Below are positions 14,358 through 29,800 of a stretch of DNA of 64,000 bases, in pieces. Source of the DNA: Schistosoma haematobium. Taxonomy: Eukaryota; Platyhelminthes; Trematoda; Strigeidida; Schistosomatidae. Numbering within the stretch: the first letter of the stretch is position 1; each line of letters starts with the position of its first letter. Under the pieces are notes generated by a model. The model worked only from the letters and a program-made list of their open reading frames with translations, ran no database searches and had not been told where the DNA came from. The DNA is taken from NCBI RefSeq assembly GCF_000699445.3, contig NC_067195.1:83586569-83650568 (forward strand), read 5' to 3'. The translations under genes and the position numbers were made by a program.

Positions 14358-17300
14358 ATCATAGAAACTGACTAATTACATAATTCTCTTTTCAAATAAA
14401 AATAATTATTATTCTAAATTTCACAGATTGAAATCATGAGTCAATTGAAGCTAGATCACTATAGAAAACCTGGAAGCATTAGACGGCCGTTTCGTCCTAG
14501 TATGGGACACCTCGGTAGTGCGCATCCACGACCCCGCACCCTCGAGGTTCCAACCCAGGACTTATCAGTCTCGCACCAGGCGCTTAATTAATTAGATCAC
14601 TGAGCCGGCATCATTTCAGTTAGTGAAATTTGTAAAATCTCCACAAAATCCCTTCTGATAATAATTATCTGCTTACTAGTGACTGATTTCAAGAGATACT
14701 CCTGGAGTTCTAGTGAGAAGCCGTTACCAGTGTAGTTCAACCAGGTCTGTTGTGAGATATCAACTCACCGAAGACAATGGTATACGGCAGCGCAACTTCG
14801 TGGATTGGTTGAAGTTAGACATTAACACCATCGGATGCCGGCTGGCTCAGTGGTCTAGTTGGTTAAGTGCCTGGTGCGAGACTGATAAGTCCTGGGTTGG
14901 AACTTAGCGGGGTGCGGGGTCGTGGATGCGCACTACCGAGGAGTCCCATACTAGGACGAAACGGCCGTCTAATGCTTCCAGGTTTTCCACGGTGGTCTAG
15001 CTTCAATTGACTCATGATTTCAATCAGTGAAATTTCTACAATCTCAACAAAACCTTTTCTGATATTATTATAAAAGTTAAAACAATGAAATCTCAAACAA
15101 AATGCCTCCAATCCCATGAATCAATCATCATCATGAGCATCATCATTATTATCATCACAACTGAACAATCATTTATCATTTGAATTTAAACAAACTGAAT
15201 TATTTCCAACATACAAAAGTCTAATTTTCTTTGACAATTTCAATTGTCAGATTATTAGTTGAGAGAAAAAAAAATTACTGTCACTTGAAAGACAAAAAGA
15301 AAAACTGTATTTAGTTGCTATGTAATCAGTTTTTTTTTAATTCTTGAATGAGTATATTATTGAATAAGTTTGACATGAGGGGAAAAAACAAAACAAATGA
15401 ACAAACAGAAGTTGCTATTTAAATTAGACTGAAAACAATGACTTGTGTATGATAATAGGAAATTGAGTTAATAATGTCTATTAAACATTTTTTTTCAAGA
15501 ATAAATGATATATACTACTGATAAATTAGAAGCGGAATTAATGAATGTTTCTTCTTTCTGAAAAAGAAAAACCTGCTTAAAGACTTACTGGGAAATATGA
15601 GAGAAAGGGAAGTAAGGATATAACTTAAAAGAAGATTATAGTAGAGAAGTAAAATAAATCTATTTTCATTCAATTTGGATTTAAAGGTGACAAATGATTT
15701 GGAAAAATATACCGATTAGAATGTATCTTACAGTCAAGTTGACTATTTTTGTTTAAAACAATATGTTCTTCATTCTTATCATACATTGACAGGTACCATT
15801 TTCATGTTACCATTAATAGTGTATACAAATTTACATGTATTTATTAAAGTAGTTATATTGGTAGAATAGACAGAAGAGAGTAAGTTTTGCCTTAAAAGCA
15901 TATTTTAAAAAGTTTCAGGTCAATCGGACTAAAGGCTTTTATATGACATAAGTTAACAGGTTGTTATATGTAAACTATACAATAATTTTGATTATCTAAA
16001 ATATTATAGATTGTAAAAAAACAACTTATGAGAACCTAACGAAATATAATGAATTCATGTTATTCTTCTCTATTCAATTCAATATGTGTTGAACAATAAT
16101 ATCCGTCTATCAATTAAGGGATGAATATACTGCCAGTAGTTCGCCCTGTTCTAATTTACGTCTACGAAATGTGACCATTAAGAGTAAAAGATACTCGTAA
16201 GTTACTAGTATTTGTGAATCTTCATCGACTAAAATGGTTGGGCCACTGATTACCACGACGCGCAATGCTAACCGGTGCTGGAGATGGTTGGAAGAAAGTT
16301 AGGAGCGGCCAAACCAAAGTGTAGCATCAGTGCTTGAAGTCACTAACTTCTAGTCTTAGGCATGTTGGTAGATGCAGACTACTTGGTTGTGGTCTGCTTG
16401 ACTATCGTAACCAATGGTTGGAGACTCTAGGTGAGCTGGTTCAGAATCGATCACAATGGTGTCGGTGTATACACTATCTGTCTTCCCTTAAACCATAAGA
16501 TTAAAATCGCTTCGTATCTTTCTTTCGATGAACTAATTCTTTCTTCCTGTATTATATTCTAATACACAATCTTTTTTTATACATTACTACCACTGAAGTG
16601 ACCACTTCTATGAATTTGGTGTCGATCTTGTTGTGCTAATAAGGTGTGGCAACTTGGACCAATGCATATATGTGCCTGATCCTACATTGTAACTGACTGA
16701 CAAACAATAATATTTACCTATAAATTGATATTCTTTGACAATATTAACAATAATCTTATTAGAAAACCTAAAATCTTTGCGTCAGAATTACACTTTTCTT
16801 CATTATCAGTATCTACTTATCATGAACGGGATAAAAAATGATTTCTGTAAGATTAAACTTTATCAACCAGCCAAGTAGATTTAAGATATTAAGTTTTAAA
16901 TTTTTAGGGCAAGATTTAATCATCTCTATGGTTAAATAGTATTTTGCCATTATGGCCAATGTTGATTCGTAATAAAAACTCGAATTGTAATTACTGACCC
17001 CATTTTATCAAAATAAATCTTAATGCATAATCTTCTTTCAACTTTAGTAAATGATTGAATTTTTTCAAGATCATTTCAGAGATCATCATTCAAAGGTCAT
17101 CCACAAAATTATAATTCCATCATTAAATGAAATTGTTGTAACGGATGGACTACAGGTTAGATGCGCAGCGTATTTATCGATCGATTCAGTGACACGTAAA
17201 ACACTTAACGAACGACCTAGAGTCTCGATTGGTCCCGCTTCCCTGTCTAGCCCAGCCAGTTGAGTCCAGAACACAAGTCACAGCCTCTGAGATATGAATC

Positions 17301-20300
17301 GTTATATTTCAAACATACTCTGTTTATATACCAACCAAACAGACCACATCGTACCATAAAAATAGAAAACAACATTTACACAATATTTAACAAGTGAAAT
17401 AAATACCGACCAATAGGGAGTGTACATTTAACGTCCAAGGACACCATTAGACTTGACACGATAATTATTGGTATATTCCTCTGCATACCTAACAGAAATG
17501 AATTTCTTGACTTGCGACCAAAGACTAATAAACTAGCTATTCTATTGCGTCTCAGACCCGCTAACTAGGGAGAGAAGTCGAAGTTCGAACGGAGCAGTAT
17601 ATTCCGCAAAAAGCCACAAGCACGAGCGATAACAACAGACACAAATCAAAACGTATATATACAGCACAAAACCATCCTTGGGAAGCGTTACAAAATAGCG
17701 TACCAAAAGACACAACAGACCGATAGCGTTTAGGATTCTCCCAATTGGGAAATACAACATGGAGGTGAAAAGAACGCTTTTGGCGCGAAAACAAAGAAAT
17801 TCAAATTTTCTAAATACAATTACATAATTAGGTCCTTTTCCACTAAATGTTAAATTTCTGTTATAACGCTCGGTTTTACTACGTCTAATGTTATAACGGT
17901 CGGGTTTCCACGTTTACACGTATGGGACGTTTATTTACCTTAGACGAATATCTACACTAGATTCCTTCCCAGTGTCTATTCTACAGGAATTCAACACAAC
18001 TCGGATCAAGAACACGTGATTAGCTTGACCACAACGTAAATATATTTCCACACCAAAACCCGACACATTCCAACAACAATGAACAATCAATAATAAGTGA
18101 GTAGTAATAATAATAAAGATAGGGAATATATAACTCATCTGATACCATTCAGATTATCTACATGACTGGCTAAACAGACAACCAATCCTTATCATTCTCG
18201 CCCACATATCATATTACTAATTTACAATAGTATTTAATTGATGACACTTTATATTCATATAGCATACAGATTGTTACTTTAGCTTAGTATTTCTTATTAT
18301 ATTTAGTTAACTGTCTACCTACCTACCTACTTAACTGGTTGTTCTTAACTCTTATTAGTGACCTAAACAGCAATAAAGTTTGATTGTAGGATTTATTAGT
18401 TTTTCATTGTCTTCCGATTTGTGTTGTTTGATTTTTTTTATATAGTTGTTTTGTGGGACCCTTTATTTCGGTGTCATTTAGATCGGACGATGGTGGAGAA
18501 GATTTGTAGCTCAGGTGGATGATTTTGATGGAGTTTTGTTCTCTGAGCTGGATGGTTTGGTCGTGACCAAACCATCCAGCTCAGAGAACAAAACTCCATC
18601 AAGATCGGACGATGTTTGTCGACGTGCTCTCCACTTTAGTGGCCTGGGATCTGACACCAAGTAGATCGTATGAATGGTTGTTATTGAATGATTGCTGTCG
18701 AAATGCATATGTCACCTATCCTCGTATATAATCATCGACTTAAATCGCATTAGTCAATAACGGAGTTAAATAAGTCAAATAACGAGGAAGGATTTTTCAA
18801 TACATATATTTTGTATATGAAGCGAATAGAGTGGAGCGAAGTGCAGATGGAGGGCAAGCCAACTCCATTTAGTCAAGCGTTAATCAATATTTATAGTCAC
18901 ATCATTGGTCACTGAGTATACACAAACAGGGACTTAGCCTACTGACTATTAAATGTGCAATTTCATTTCCTATTATGGATTTCTACGCCTGGCTCACTAA
19001 GACTGGCTGCTTGTAATTATATTGAAATAAAATATTGCCTAGGGTTGCTCTAGCTCTCTATTTCAGTCGTGAATCTGACATTTGGTATAATGTGATCTAG
19101 TCTCTGTATAGCGGAATCGTTTGAATATCCAGTCCAGCGGTAGTAAAAATTCTGTCATCCAATCTAGTTTTATTTCCATGTCACGTAATAGATTGGAGTA
19201 ATACTTCAAATCCATTCGTTATATCAGTTCAGTTTCTGAATTTCGATAAAACTTCAGTCTACCATTCCTATGCTGTTATGATATCATTGAATGTATTTGA
19301 TAGAAGTGAATTATGAAGAGTTGACGCTATTTTAAAAAAAATCAAATACAAAGTAATGGCTTATTAGTAAAAGTACTAACAGATTTTAATAAGTATGGTC
19401 CAGCTCATACCCTTTATTACTTAGTTCAACTCATATAATCAGGGATACTGTAACTAACCCTGAAATAAACAATATGGTTCAAAGTTGTATATTGTTGGGA
19501 ATGCTAAATACCCAAAATACAATGATATAAGAAATAAATCAATCTTTAAAATCACTTATCGATTTAATGTATTTTATTTTTTGCAATTGACTTCTACTGT
19601 ATCTTCAATGAAATTTTCTGTTCAACTAAGAATTATTCCATTTGTTAATCTCATTAACTAATAAACATTGAATCTAACCGACAACATGATTGTATAAACT
19701 CAAACATAAATTAATTTTTTCGGTTCACCTACTATGGTGTGTGCTACTTATATTTACATGAGTAGTATATAATAATAATCAAGATTAGAATGTCTGCCAG
19801 CAGAAGATCGACAAGTAAAGAATGGGAACAGAAAGCAATTGGTATAAAAATGCAGGAACAATGAAGTTTGAAACGATTGATTGACATTTTACAAATGAAG
19901 AATTCACTATATTGTTCTCAGATTTTACTAAGATATTCCATAATTTTGTATTCAAATACATTCGATTGTCCCTAGTTGTGTTCTCGTTCACTACACCTAC
20001 TACCAAGTAAATATTCTTTAGAATATTCTTCTTTTTTTGAAGTATAGCTTAGAGACAAATTAGGAATAAGAATTGTTATGTTGTGTGATAACAAATCATA
20101 ATTAGATTGATTATTGTTACCCTAAACATATGAAGTTTATAAAAACTCGAAATTGTTTGTTTTGTTGCTTTTTTAAAAAAGAAAAAAACAACAAAACATG
20201 CCACCCAAAATCAATATTCATAATAATTATCGTGCAAACAAAAGGGGGGGGAATGAGTATCCAAACTGAAATCTACTTGTGTTCTACTCAAAGAAAGAAA

Positions 20301-20530
20301 GAAAGAAAAAAGAAAGAAGAAATCTACAAAAATATTAAAGAAAAGAAAATTTGGGAAATTCTTACAATACTACACTACAATTCATTTAATTATAATTGTC
20401 TAATGAAATATAGAAATCTATTCAAGTTGTATGTTGATAATGTTAGTTTGATAGTGATTGTTTTGTAGGGTAAAGTAAAGATAAACACTACTACTATGAA
20501 TACTACTACTAGTACTATTATTATTATTAT

Positions 20531-20561
<31 letters not shown>

Positions 20562-21498
20562 GATATAAATTATTTTTACTCTATCATACACAATATCATA
20601 CCTATTATCATTTCATAACCATATTGTTTGCTCTTCAGTTGATCGTAAACTAACATGGACAATGAAGATCATTTGAAATATAAAGAAATAGATTGTTTGG
20701 TTTGAATTAATATTCTTTTTTGAAAGAAAAAAATGTTGTTCGATTCTACAAAACTGTTGTTATTATCATTATTATTATTGTTGGTATTCTAAGGAGAAAC
20801 AAGCATACCTAATAAGAAAAATAAGTAGAGAGACGAACTATTCATAATTGAGGGAATGATTTTTAAGTTTATGAGTGCAATGTTAAAATGAACAGAAACG
20901 CGATGAACATTAGTCACAAGACTGTTTATCAGTAGTATGTAGTAGAACATGGCTTTAAATTTGTTACAGTTGTCAGACGGAGAGAATAGATTCAGTAAAT
21001 CCAAAACACAGCGAAAGCAAAACACTTAAAGATCAGATGAGAAGACAGTTTAGATTACAGAATACATCGCAAGATGCAAATGTATGATTGAAGGCTACAT
21101 TTACATATTATGTAAACACTGTAGTCTTACGTAATTATCTTGTTCGATAGCAGTATCTTTACACAGAACTCTGTCAGTTTAAGATGGTCAAATATTTTTT
21201 ATTGCCGCTTTCGAGTAAAATTATTAATTGTAAGTGTATCAGATGCTCAACTCTATCTATGTAGATTATACATAGCATACAAAATAACAATATCCTTAAA
21301 ATCTACCATTGAACTTTTATCCTCAAATAAATCTTATACTAATAATTTGAAATAAATTAAACATTAAATAGATAACAATAAAATCAATAATTTATTTGTA
21401 AAATTTCGATGAGTAGAAAAATCGATTCTTGATGTTTCGTCGTTTAGTATAAGTTACTTCTTCAGGGGATATATAAATAGCCGAATTATGCTAAGAAA

Positions 21499-21536
<38 letters not shown>

Positions 21537-23824
21537 ATAGTTGAATTCATGAGTCGATTGAAGCTAGATCACCATGGAAAACCTGAAAGCAGTGAAAGGC
21601 CGTTTCGTCCTAGCATAGGACTCCTCAGCAGTGTGCATCCACGAATCCCCCCGCAAGATTCAAACCTAGGACCTATCAGTCTCGCGCGCGAGTGCTTAAC
21701 CATTAGTTCACTGAGCCGGCATCCATACTAAGACGAAACGGCCGTCCAGTGCTTCTAGGTTTTCCATGGTGGTGTAGATTCAATTGACTCATGGTTTCAA
21801 CTATTAAAATTTCTAAAATCTCCACAAAACCCTTCTGAAAATGTGCATATCTTAAAACCTGAATTACTGGTGATTATTAGAACAATGAAAGAATAATCCA
21901 TCTGACTGACTAAATGATTAAAACATTATGACCATGTGTAAGAAGATAACAGTTAAAAGAAATGAAAACTATGAATACAAACTATCTTTTAAAATGAAAC
22001 TATAAACTGGCATGAATTCGCCATTTAGCACATTTGATAAAAGTTTTAATATGGATATTAGTTAAAAAAAGAGAGAATGTCATGTTATTTACAACTTGTC
22101 CAATGCATATCCAATAACTGATTACTCATTGAGTAATAATTAATGTCATATATATCTAATCCTTAATTGTTGATCGAATTCTGTCGATTAAATCATAATG
22201 TGGACACTAGTCTAAGCCAATTAACATTCAATGCATTATGTTGAGATCAAGTTGTAATTCGAATAGCGCTAAAGAACTAGACAATCATGACATTGATTGT
22301 TACTCAGTGACCAATCAATTGCAAATATTTCAGGCCTATAAAACGCTTCAGTCACAAGCAAAATAACGTAGTAGTAATGTCTCAGACTGTGAAACAGTAG
22401 CAAGTGGTTGTACTCGCCAGTTCTTCAAATACTGAAAGTATACTTTGCTGATGAATGTGGAAAATCACGATACGTAGACGCAGGGTTCCTATAGGCTACG
22501 TTCAACCATCTAACATAGATACTAAAATTTATTAATATACGTTTAGATTATTTGACCCAAGTATCTGTTGTCAGTTACACTAACAAAAAAACAATATATG
22601 TAGCTTCAGGACTCTAATATAGAAAGTATGCCTTTTAACTGATTCCTGTGGTAAAATCTATAACAGCAGAAACTCCATTATTTCAATACATTAAAAGAAC
22701 CTTAACTTCAAAATACTTTCCATAGATAGTTTGACTACTAATAAGTAGCTAATTCACATGTTAGAATATTTTTCTGGAAAAAAATCAGTGATTTTAGTTA
22801 TCAAACATTTAAGTAACTTTTGGATATTACTCAAGTATTTATCATATAGATAGACAAAATTAATACTGATTTTATTACTTACAGAATTTGAATTATTTGC
22901 TAATGTTCCTTGAGTTGGATTTGCTGCAGCGGCAGCCGCTGCTGCCGCTGCCAATGGACCAACACCAGTTTGGGCTAATAATTGTTGTTGTAACAATTGA
23001 AACTGTACATTTCTCATAATCATATTATTTCGACCATTTTGTATTAATTGTTCACGTAAATGTTGTGGTGGATGCAAATACTTACAAGGTGGATCTCGAC
23101 GTTGACATTTACCCTACAACAAGAAAATAATAAAAGTTTTCATTCAATTAAAGTACGAAGCAGAAGAAAACAACTTCAAAGACCATTTGAAAGTTGTTTG
23201 TTTATTAAAGATCGGATATTGAATGAAAATTGTATCACTGTATGAATAAAAATTCATCTATGATCTTAAAATGATTATTTTGAAAGTGATTCTCTTAATG
23301 GAGTAGTATCATTTTGGAAATCATTGGAAAGAAAAGAAAATATTTGGAAACCCTTTTGATTTAAATCCCTTAACAAGTGTACAACTTCAACTCGAAGTAT
23401 AATTATCCATTGAGTCATTAGGTATCCCAGTGAATAAATAGTAACTGAAAAGAAAGATTGCCCATGACAGAGTTGGGTGGGAAATGCTGGTTGGCGGCTT
23501 ATAATCCTCCACGAGAGGTAAGAGTATTATTTACATAACTTGTGACTAAGTCCCATAATAAAGTCGATATTTCAACAGCGTTTACCGGCATCAACGGAAA
23601 AACAAATTTGAATAATGATAATAATAATAATAATGAATATCATACTCATCCAAAATTTCACAACTAAACACAATTCTAAAATCGATTGTTTGTCAATAAC
23701 AAATAAATATCGAGTCTTATCTATCAATATATACTGGTTTAAGTCAATAATCGACGTCTACACTGTGATCAAACATAAACAGCTACACATACTACCCACT
23801 ACTAATACTAATACTAATATCACA

Positions 23825-23862
<38 letters not shown>

Positions 23863-26800
23863 GAATACTAGTGCTAATACTACTGTTTAATAGCTCACAC
23901 TGATACCAAAAATAATTTAGTTCACAAATACTAAATAATCTCAATATTGGATAGTTGTGTATGTCATTTTGCTTATAAATAACTATTTACCATTCGAAAT
24001 ATTACAAGAAAACAATCATATTCAGAAAAAAAGAAAAGAGAGATAGGAGAAGAAAAAAAAGAGGAATGTCAGAATATATATATGTACCGACCACAGCAGT
24101 CATTCGAAATAGTAACCTAATAATATGACAAAATCTGTACAGATAGGCAAGAGCAACAAAGTCTGTTTCCTTTTCATTGTCTCCTCTCCCCTCTCACTTC
24201 CTTGCATATCTGTCAAGTTGATATGTATTGATATGGTAATGAACAGAGAAAAGTATAATTTAATATAGAGATTGAGGTAAAATACATACACAATCATGAT
24301 TAAATCATATGTACATATAAACGAATACAATGTTTACAAGAGTGTATCTATTATTTTCTTGTCTCCATCTTCACTTCTTCCTATTCTTGTCTATTTTCGC
24401 CATTTTCATTACTTCAATAATAAAATATATTAATTTGATACCATTAAATACGAATAACAGTATTGATTTATAAAATACTACACAGATGATAAAGTTCTCC
24501 TTCTTTTTGATTATAAATAAATAACTTCTGTCTTCTATTTCATTCATTTCATTTCTTCTCTGTTTTCTTTCTTTATATTTGTGTTTATTAAAAAGAGTAT
24601 TTTCAGTGGTTTTTTTCAATAACACGTATATTTCATTAATTGTCATTGATACATATACATATATATGTATATATTGATTGAGATGAGAAATCGATCGATG
24701 TTAGGCCACCAGTGAAAATCTGGAAGCACTGGACAGTCGTTTCGTGGATGCGTACTGCTGAAGAGTCCCATACTAGGACGAAACGGCCGTTTAATGCTTC
24801 CAGATTCTCAATGGTGGTCTAACATTGATCGATTCATGATCTCAATCAATGTGAATGGAAGTTTACTTTATTCTATCTTTATTGAATATTATCATTGATG
24901 TTACTATATTTCTGAAGAAAATAAAAAGAAATCATGAAAATCAATAGAAGAATTATTGAAAAGTAAAAGGTATTTTATAAGTTCTTTTGATGCTTACATC
25001 AATGTTTCTCAGAATATTTACAATATTGATGACATATTCGGGGTTTATGAGATTACCGTTTGAAAACAAGTGTATTGTATAAATTGAGAATAATGACTTA
25101 GAATTTATCGATTTACAATATCTACTTTTACAGTTCGACTATTACCATCCACTTACATTATAGGTTTTTTTAACCTTACTGTTCTTACAATGTATACGAT
25201 CCGGTGCACACATATATAGAAACTAAGACGAAAGAGAAAAATGGGAAGAACTGTATAACATATTGTTATGATTGGATATGTGGTATGAATAAATAATAGT
25301 TTGAATTCCCTATTATAATCAGATAGGCAATCGTATTCAGAAATCGATTCTGTTAGCAAACACTTATTTGGCCATATATAAATCATACAAGTAACTTATT
25401 AGTCAACTATTCCAAAATGATAAAAATGTAATCTCTTTAGATTAGACCAAGTTATTGAAAGCTATATAAAATCAATGTCTGTTTAAGTTGACTAGTTAAA
25501 GGACGGAGCACAGAGACTCATACCTTTATAATAATAATAGTGTATCAGTTCAAATGGTGTCATGTTGTAGCGGAGCAATTTTTTTAAAAAGTGTGACTTG
25601 ACTTTATTATATTGTAAACTAATTCTAAAACATTCAATACAATCCTATCTTTCCAATCGATTTACCATCATGTTATCTTGACTTTACCACAATAAGGATA
25701 TTTACTATCTAATCTTTATTTTATCTTTGTACTATAAATCAGTATCGCTTCAGTTCAGTATACTCTAAGTGATTTTTTCTCTTATCAGTACTATATTAAT
25801 CTAAGATAAACACAATAATGTTTACTTATTACTACTGGTACAAATTTATTTTTGATTACACTTATCTACACATAAACATACAGGCGTACACAATGTATCA
25901 TCAATATACAAACAGCCCTTTTTGATGTTTTCCCTTGATTAAACAACAACAAACAAAGAAAAACAAATCTACCTAGATGAATTCTTTCTAATTTTTTTCA
26001 GCCTGGAATTCGATTTATTTATTGTTCATCATTTATTGTATGTTGAAAGATTACATTGTTTGCTTCAAATCAATCATTGAAATAAACAAGAATGGCTCTG
26101 ACAGAAAGAATGAAAAATCATCTAAAGTAATCTGTTTCGTTTTTTTTTCTTCTGTTATAAACAAGTATAATTTGGAATTTAAGATTAGTCGACATTAAAG
26201 AATGAATGACATTATTTTTAGCTAAGGAGGGAACAATTAGAAACTGTGGGCGGATTGTTGTTACATCCTAGTTTGAAATTATTCAGCAATGTCCCATACC
26301 CCCTTCCTGTTGATGAGATTGATTTGTCGCCTGTTAGAAACATTACATGTAAACCGTTAAATTCCTAATCGGGTCACGAATGTCTTAATTTATAGAGACT
26401 CAAACTACAACAAAATAGTTGTTCGGTCTTTCTTTTTAATTTTATCAATGTATTGAATTTTTCATCTGTTCTTTTCGAGACCAAATAATTATATATTCAG
26501 TATTCTACTACTGATACTATGATTATTTCAATGCGTTTGATTTACAACTATTTTTGATACATTTCGCTTTTGCTATCCCGTTAAGAAGTACTATAACTTC
26601 AGTTGTTTATAGTTCACTAACTGATTGACTGTAGCGAATGATCGTTGGTAGTTGCTTAGCTTTAATTTCCTCACTAATAATTTTATCAATTCCTATATTT
26701 ACAATTGAACGTTATTGATTACTATTTTCACAATTTTTCACAATAATCATAGAGATGACCTTGACATTCAAGTTTTTTACCAATCATACTTGATTCAAGT

Positions 26801-29800
26801 TACCTAAAACGTGTTATTAGAACCTGTTTGTAAATAATAGGCCTTGTTTTAATGAATGTATTAGGAGGTGTGAAAACACTTAATGCTTCATGTAATACAA
26901 ATAAAAAGACAGAATCTGAACAATGTAGTGTAGTAACAATATCATGTTTTATTTATTTTCAGAAGGGGGTTTTGTGGAAATTTTAGTAATTCAATGGTTG
27001 AATTGGATTGGTTGAAGCTAGACAGTAACATCGTTGGATGCCAGCTCAGTGATCTAGAGGTTAGGCGTTCGCTCGTGAGACTGATAGGTCCTGCGTTCAA
27101 ATCCCGCGAGTGAGATTGCAGATGCGCGATGCTCAGGAGTCTCATACTAGGGCGAAACGGCTGTTCAGTGCTTCCAGGTTTTTCATGATAGTCTAGCTTC
27201 AATTGACTCATGAATTCAACCATTAGATTATATTCATTTGTCTAATATAACAAGCAATTTTACAGTATTATTTGCCGAAATGATTTTACAAATACAAAAG
27301 GAGTTCTATTGTTCTATTATTTGGGTATAAAAAATATTTAACCCGTAGACTATATTACTATCATCTTGCATAGTGTTGTTACCCGTTCGTTCCATTGGCC
27401 TAAAATCCAATACGTTTAAAAGTTTTATAATCTTCAAATGTCCGCTAATGACATTATTTCAAAATAGTTATTTATCATTGATATTGATTAGCTAATTAAT
27501 ACCATTTACGGATTAAAGCTTACCTCAATCTAGTATGATTATTGTCAACCATTGGATACAATATTACGTTAAGCGGTTAGAGATAATCCATTAAGAAATT
27601 CTAGAATTTTATTTTAAAGCAATTAGTCCCTTTTATAAATTTCGATAGAGCAATTAGAAGACGAAGTTGATCTGAAAAATGTGATGTATTTGCGCTATAT
27701 ATTTCGAACAATCTGGTTACACATATACATGTCAGGGCATTTTTATAATGTATCACGCAAATACATCACATTTTCAGATCAACTCCATCTTCTAATTATA
27801 TTTTATTCTAGTTATAAAAACAGTAGCAAACAAAGTGTAACAATAAAGCTTACAGACAATGACACTCTCTTTACTGTGACATGAATCTGTGTCATCTGGC
27901 AACACAATTCAATGAATGATTAATAAACTAATTGTGCTGTTGAACAATTACTTTCTTAATCTTGTACAAAATGTAACATCATATTGTGGTGAACAAGAAC
28001 ACCAGTGAGGACAATCGAATGTATTTGACGCAAAATTACAGGACTTGTTAATAAAATCTAACAATCAAATAGTAAATATGTAATTTGCAAAATGTCCACA
28101 TTTGTCTCTTAATGACTCAGACTTCATTGTTCTTACATTTTCATACAAATTGCATCCTGTTCCCATTCTTTACTGTTCGATCCTCTTGTGTCTCTGCTGC
28201 CAGACATTCTGTTCCTGACTAACATCATATACTACTTATGTCGATATAAGTAGCACACATCACAATATATCGAATTATTTAAACCACTATTCATAATATA
28301 ATCATTTAGATACAACTTGATCCTCACTAAGGAATAAAAAATGTGACCAGTTAATTTCCATATTATGAAATTACAAAACTTTTATCAGTAGATTAAATTT
28401 GCTTAGTCATCAATGGAAAATTGGAATTATTTTACCTATAAAAGAATAAAGTGAACAGTTTTGTGGGGTAATGTCACAGATATGTAAAAACTAAATCCCT
28501 TTTTTATTTTAGAATTGAACGTAGACGGATACAAATTCTAGGGTTTATTTAATTTTCTCTTATTAATAAAATAATCAAATTAATAAAAGAAAAACTCTTT
28601 ATACTATTATACTATAAATCGAAAGAAATACGCAAACGGAAGATAAGTAGGTAAGAAAGTAAGTCAGTCAGTTAGTAAGTAAGTAAGTAAGTAAGCAACT
28701 ACTAATGACAAAAGGAAGTTACAAACGAATAAATATAAGAAGAAGAAGAAAGAAAGAAACATGAGAGAAAATCTACCATCATTTATCAAACCAGATTTTC
28801 TTTTATACATATATCTATATGTGCCGTCGTTAAAAATTCCAGTTCCATTTTTGATCTTTTAAAAACAAAATTTGACATGAAATTAGTTGGTTAAATGTTT
28901 GTTTGTTTGTTCCGAGGAACAGCCATTTGCACATACCCAACCAGTATACATACATTCATTCATGTATAACGAGGGAATAGAGAAGAATAAAAAAACCAAA
29001 ACCATGTTAAAACAAAGAAAGAGAGAGATTGAATTAAAAGTAGATGTGTAGAAGGAGAATGGAAATTGCAACATACACATAAACATAACCGGATGATGAA
29101 AAATTTCAACATGATGATTATCATCAGTTTTTAAGTAAAACTGAATGACAGATAGCAGTGAAATCCAGAATTTGTATTTCTTCATACTCCGAACATCTCA
29201 GCTGAATGTTCTCTCATTACAATGTTGATGTTTACACTAAAAGTTAAACCTAGAACCTTTCGCTCGAGCTTATTGATTGCAGATCAACAAAAACAATCGT
29301 CTCAGGGTTTATTGTTAGCAATTACTCAAATTTACACAAAACTTATGACTTAAAGTCAATAATGAGGTATTCCACTGAGAATATACACACGTCAATAGAT
29401 ATTGATCGATTCTAGTTTCTAGTATTAACAACTGAAATATTCCCGTTTCTACTAGCAAATCGGAATTAGTTATCATCGATATATATTATATTTTTGTTGA
29501 AACAGGGATCTTTTGAGAATAAAATCAACTACTTCTGAAGAACCAAATGAAAATGTGGATCGTTTAGAATGTCCTTTGAATAGTTTCAACTTCATAATAA
29601 TAATAATAATAATAAATACTGTGCTAAATTCGGGTCATTTTCCAAAAAAAGTCCATTTACATCTTTTATACAAATAATCAAATTAACTAATGACATTGGC
29701 AACATGACCCTGCAATTATATTTATTTAAATACAGTAGCCTACTAAAACTTCTAGGCCATCGCATTTCCAATACATAGATTTATTCCTCTGAAATTTTGG

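Larger units (their letters stand above)
20011..22124. other. intron sequence, mostly simple and AT-rich
   Basis: Holds two microsatellites and one family B foldback (listed). The A-rich open frame at 20130-20468 has no gene character. Confidence 0.55.
23530..26957. other. intron sequence between exons a and b
   Basis: AT-rich. Apart from the ATT tract and the family B copy at 24.7 kb, nothing is recognised. Confidence 0.55.

Noticed and set aside
14822..14920. tRNA-like sequences with A and B boxes (here and in other family A, B and E copies) as true tRNA genes
   Set aside because: They do not form a full cloverleaf, occur in many diverged copies, and are followed by ribozyme sequence, so they are SINE heads.
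17051..17263. 70-codon open frame (MIEFFQDHF...) as an exon
   Set aside because: The right half lies in the LTR-like repeat, and no splice sites or domain support it.
20130..20468. 112-codon open frame as a gene
   Set aside because: Lys/Asn-rich, made of A-rich low-complexity DNA (AAAGAAAG runs), with no splice context or domain.
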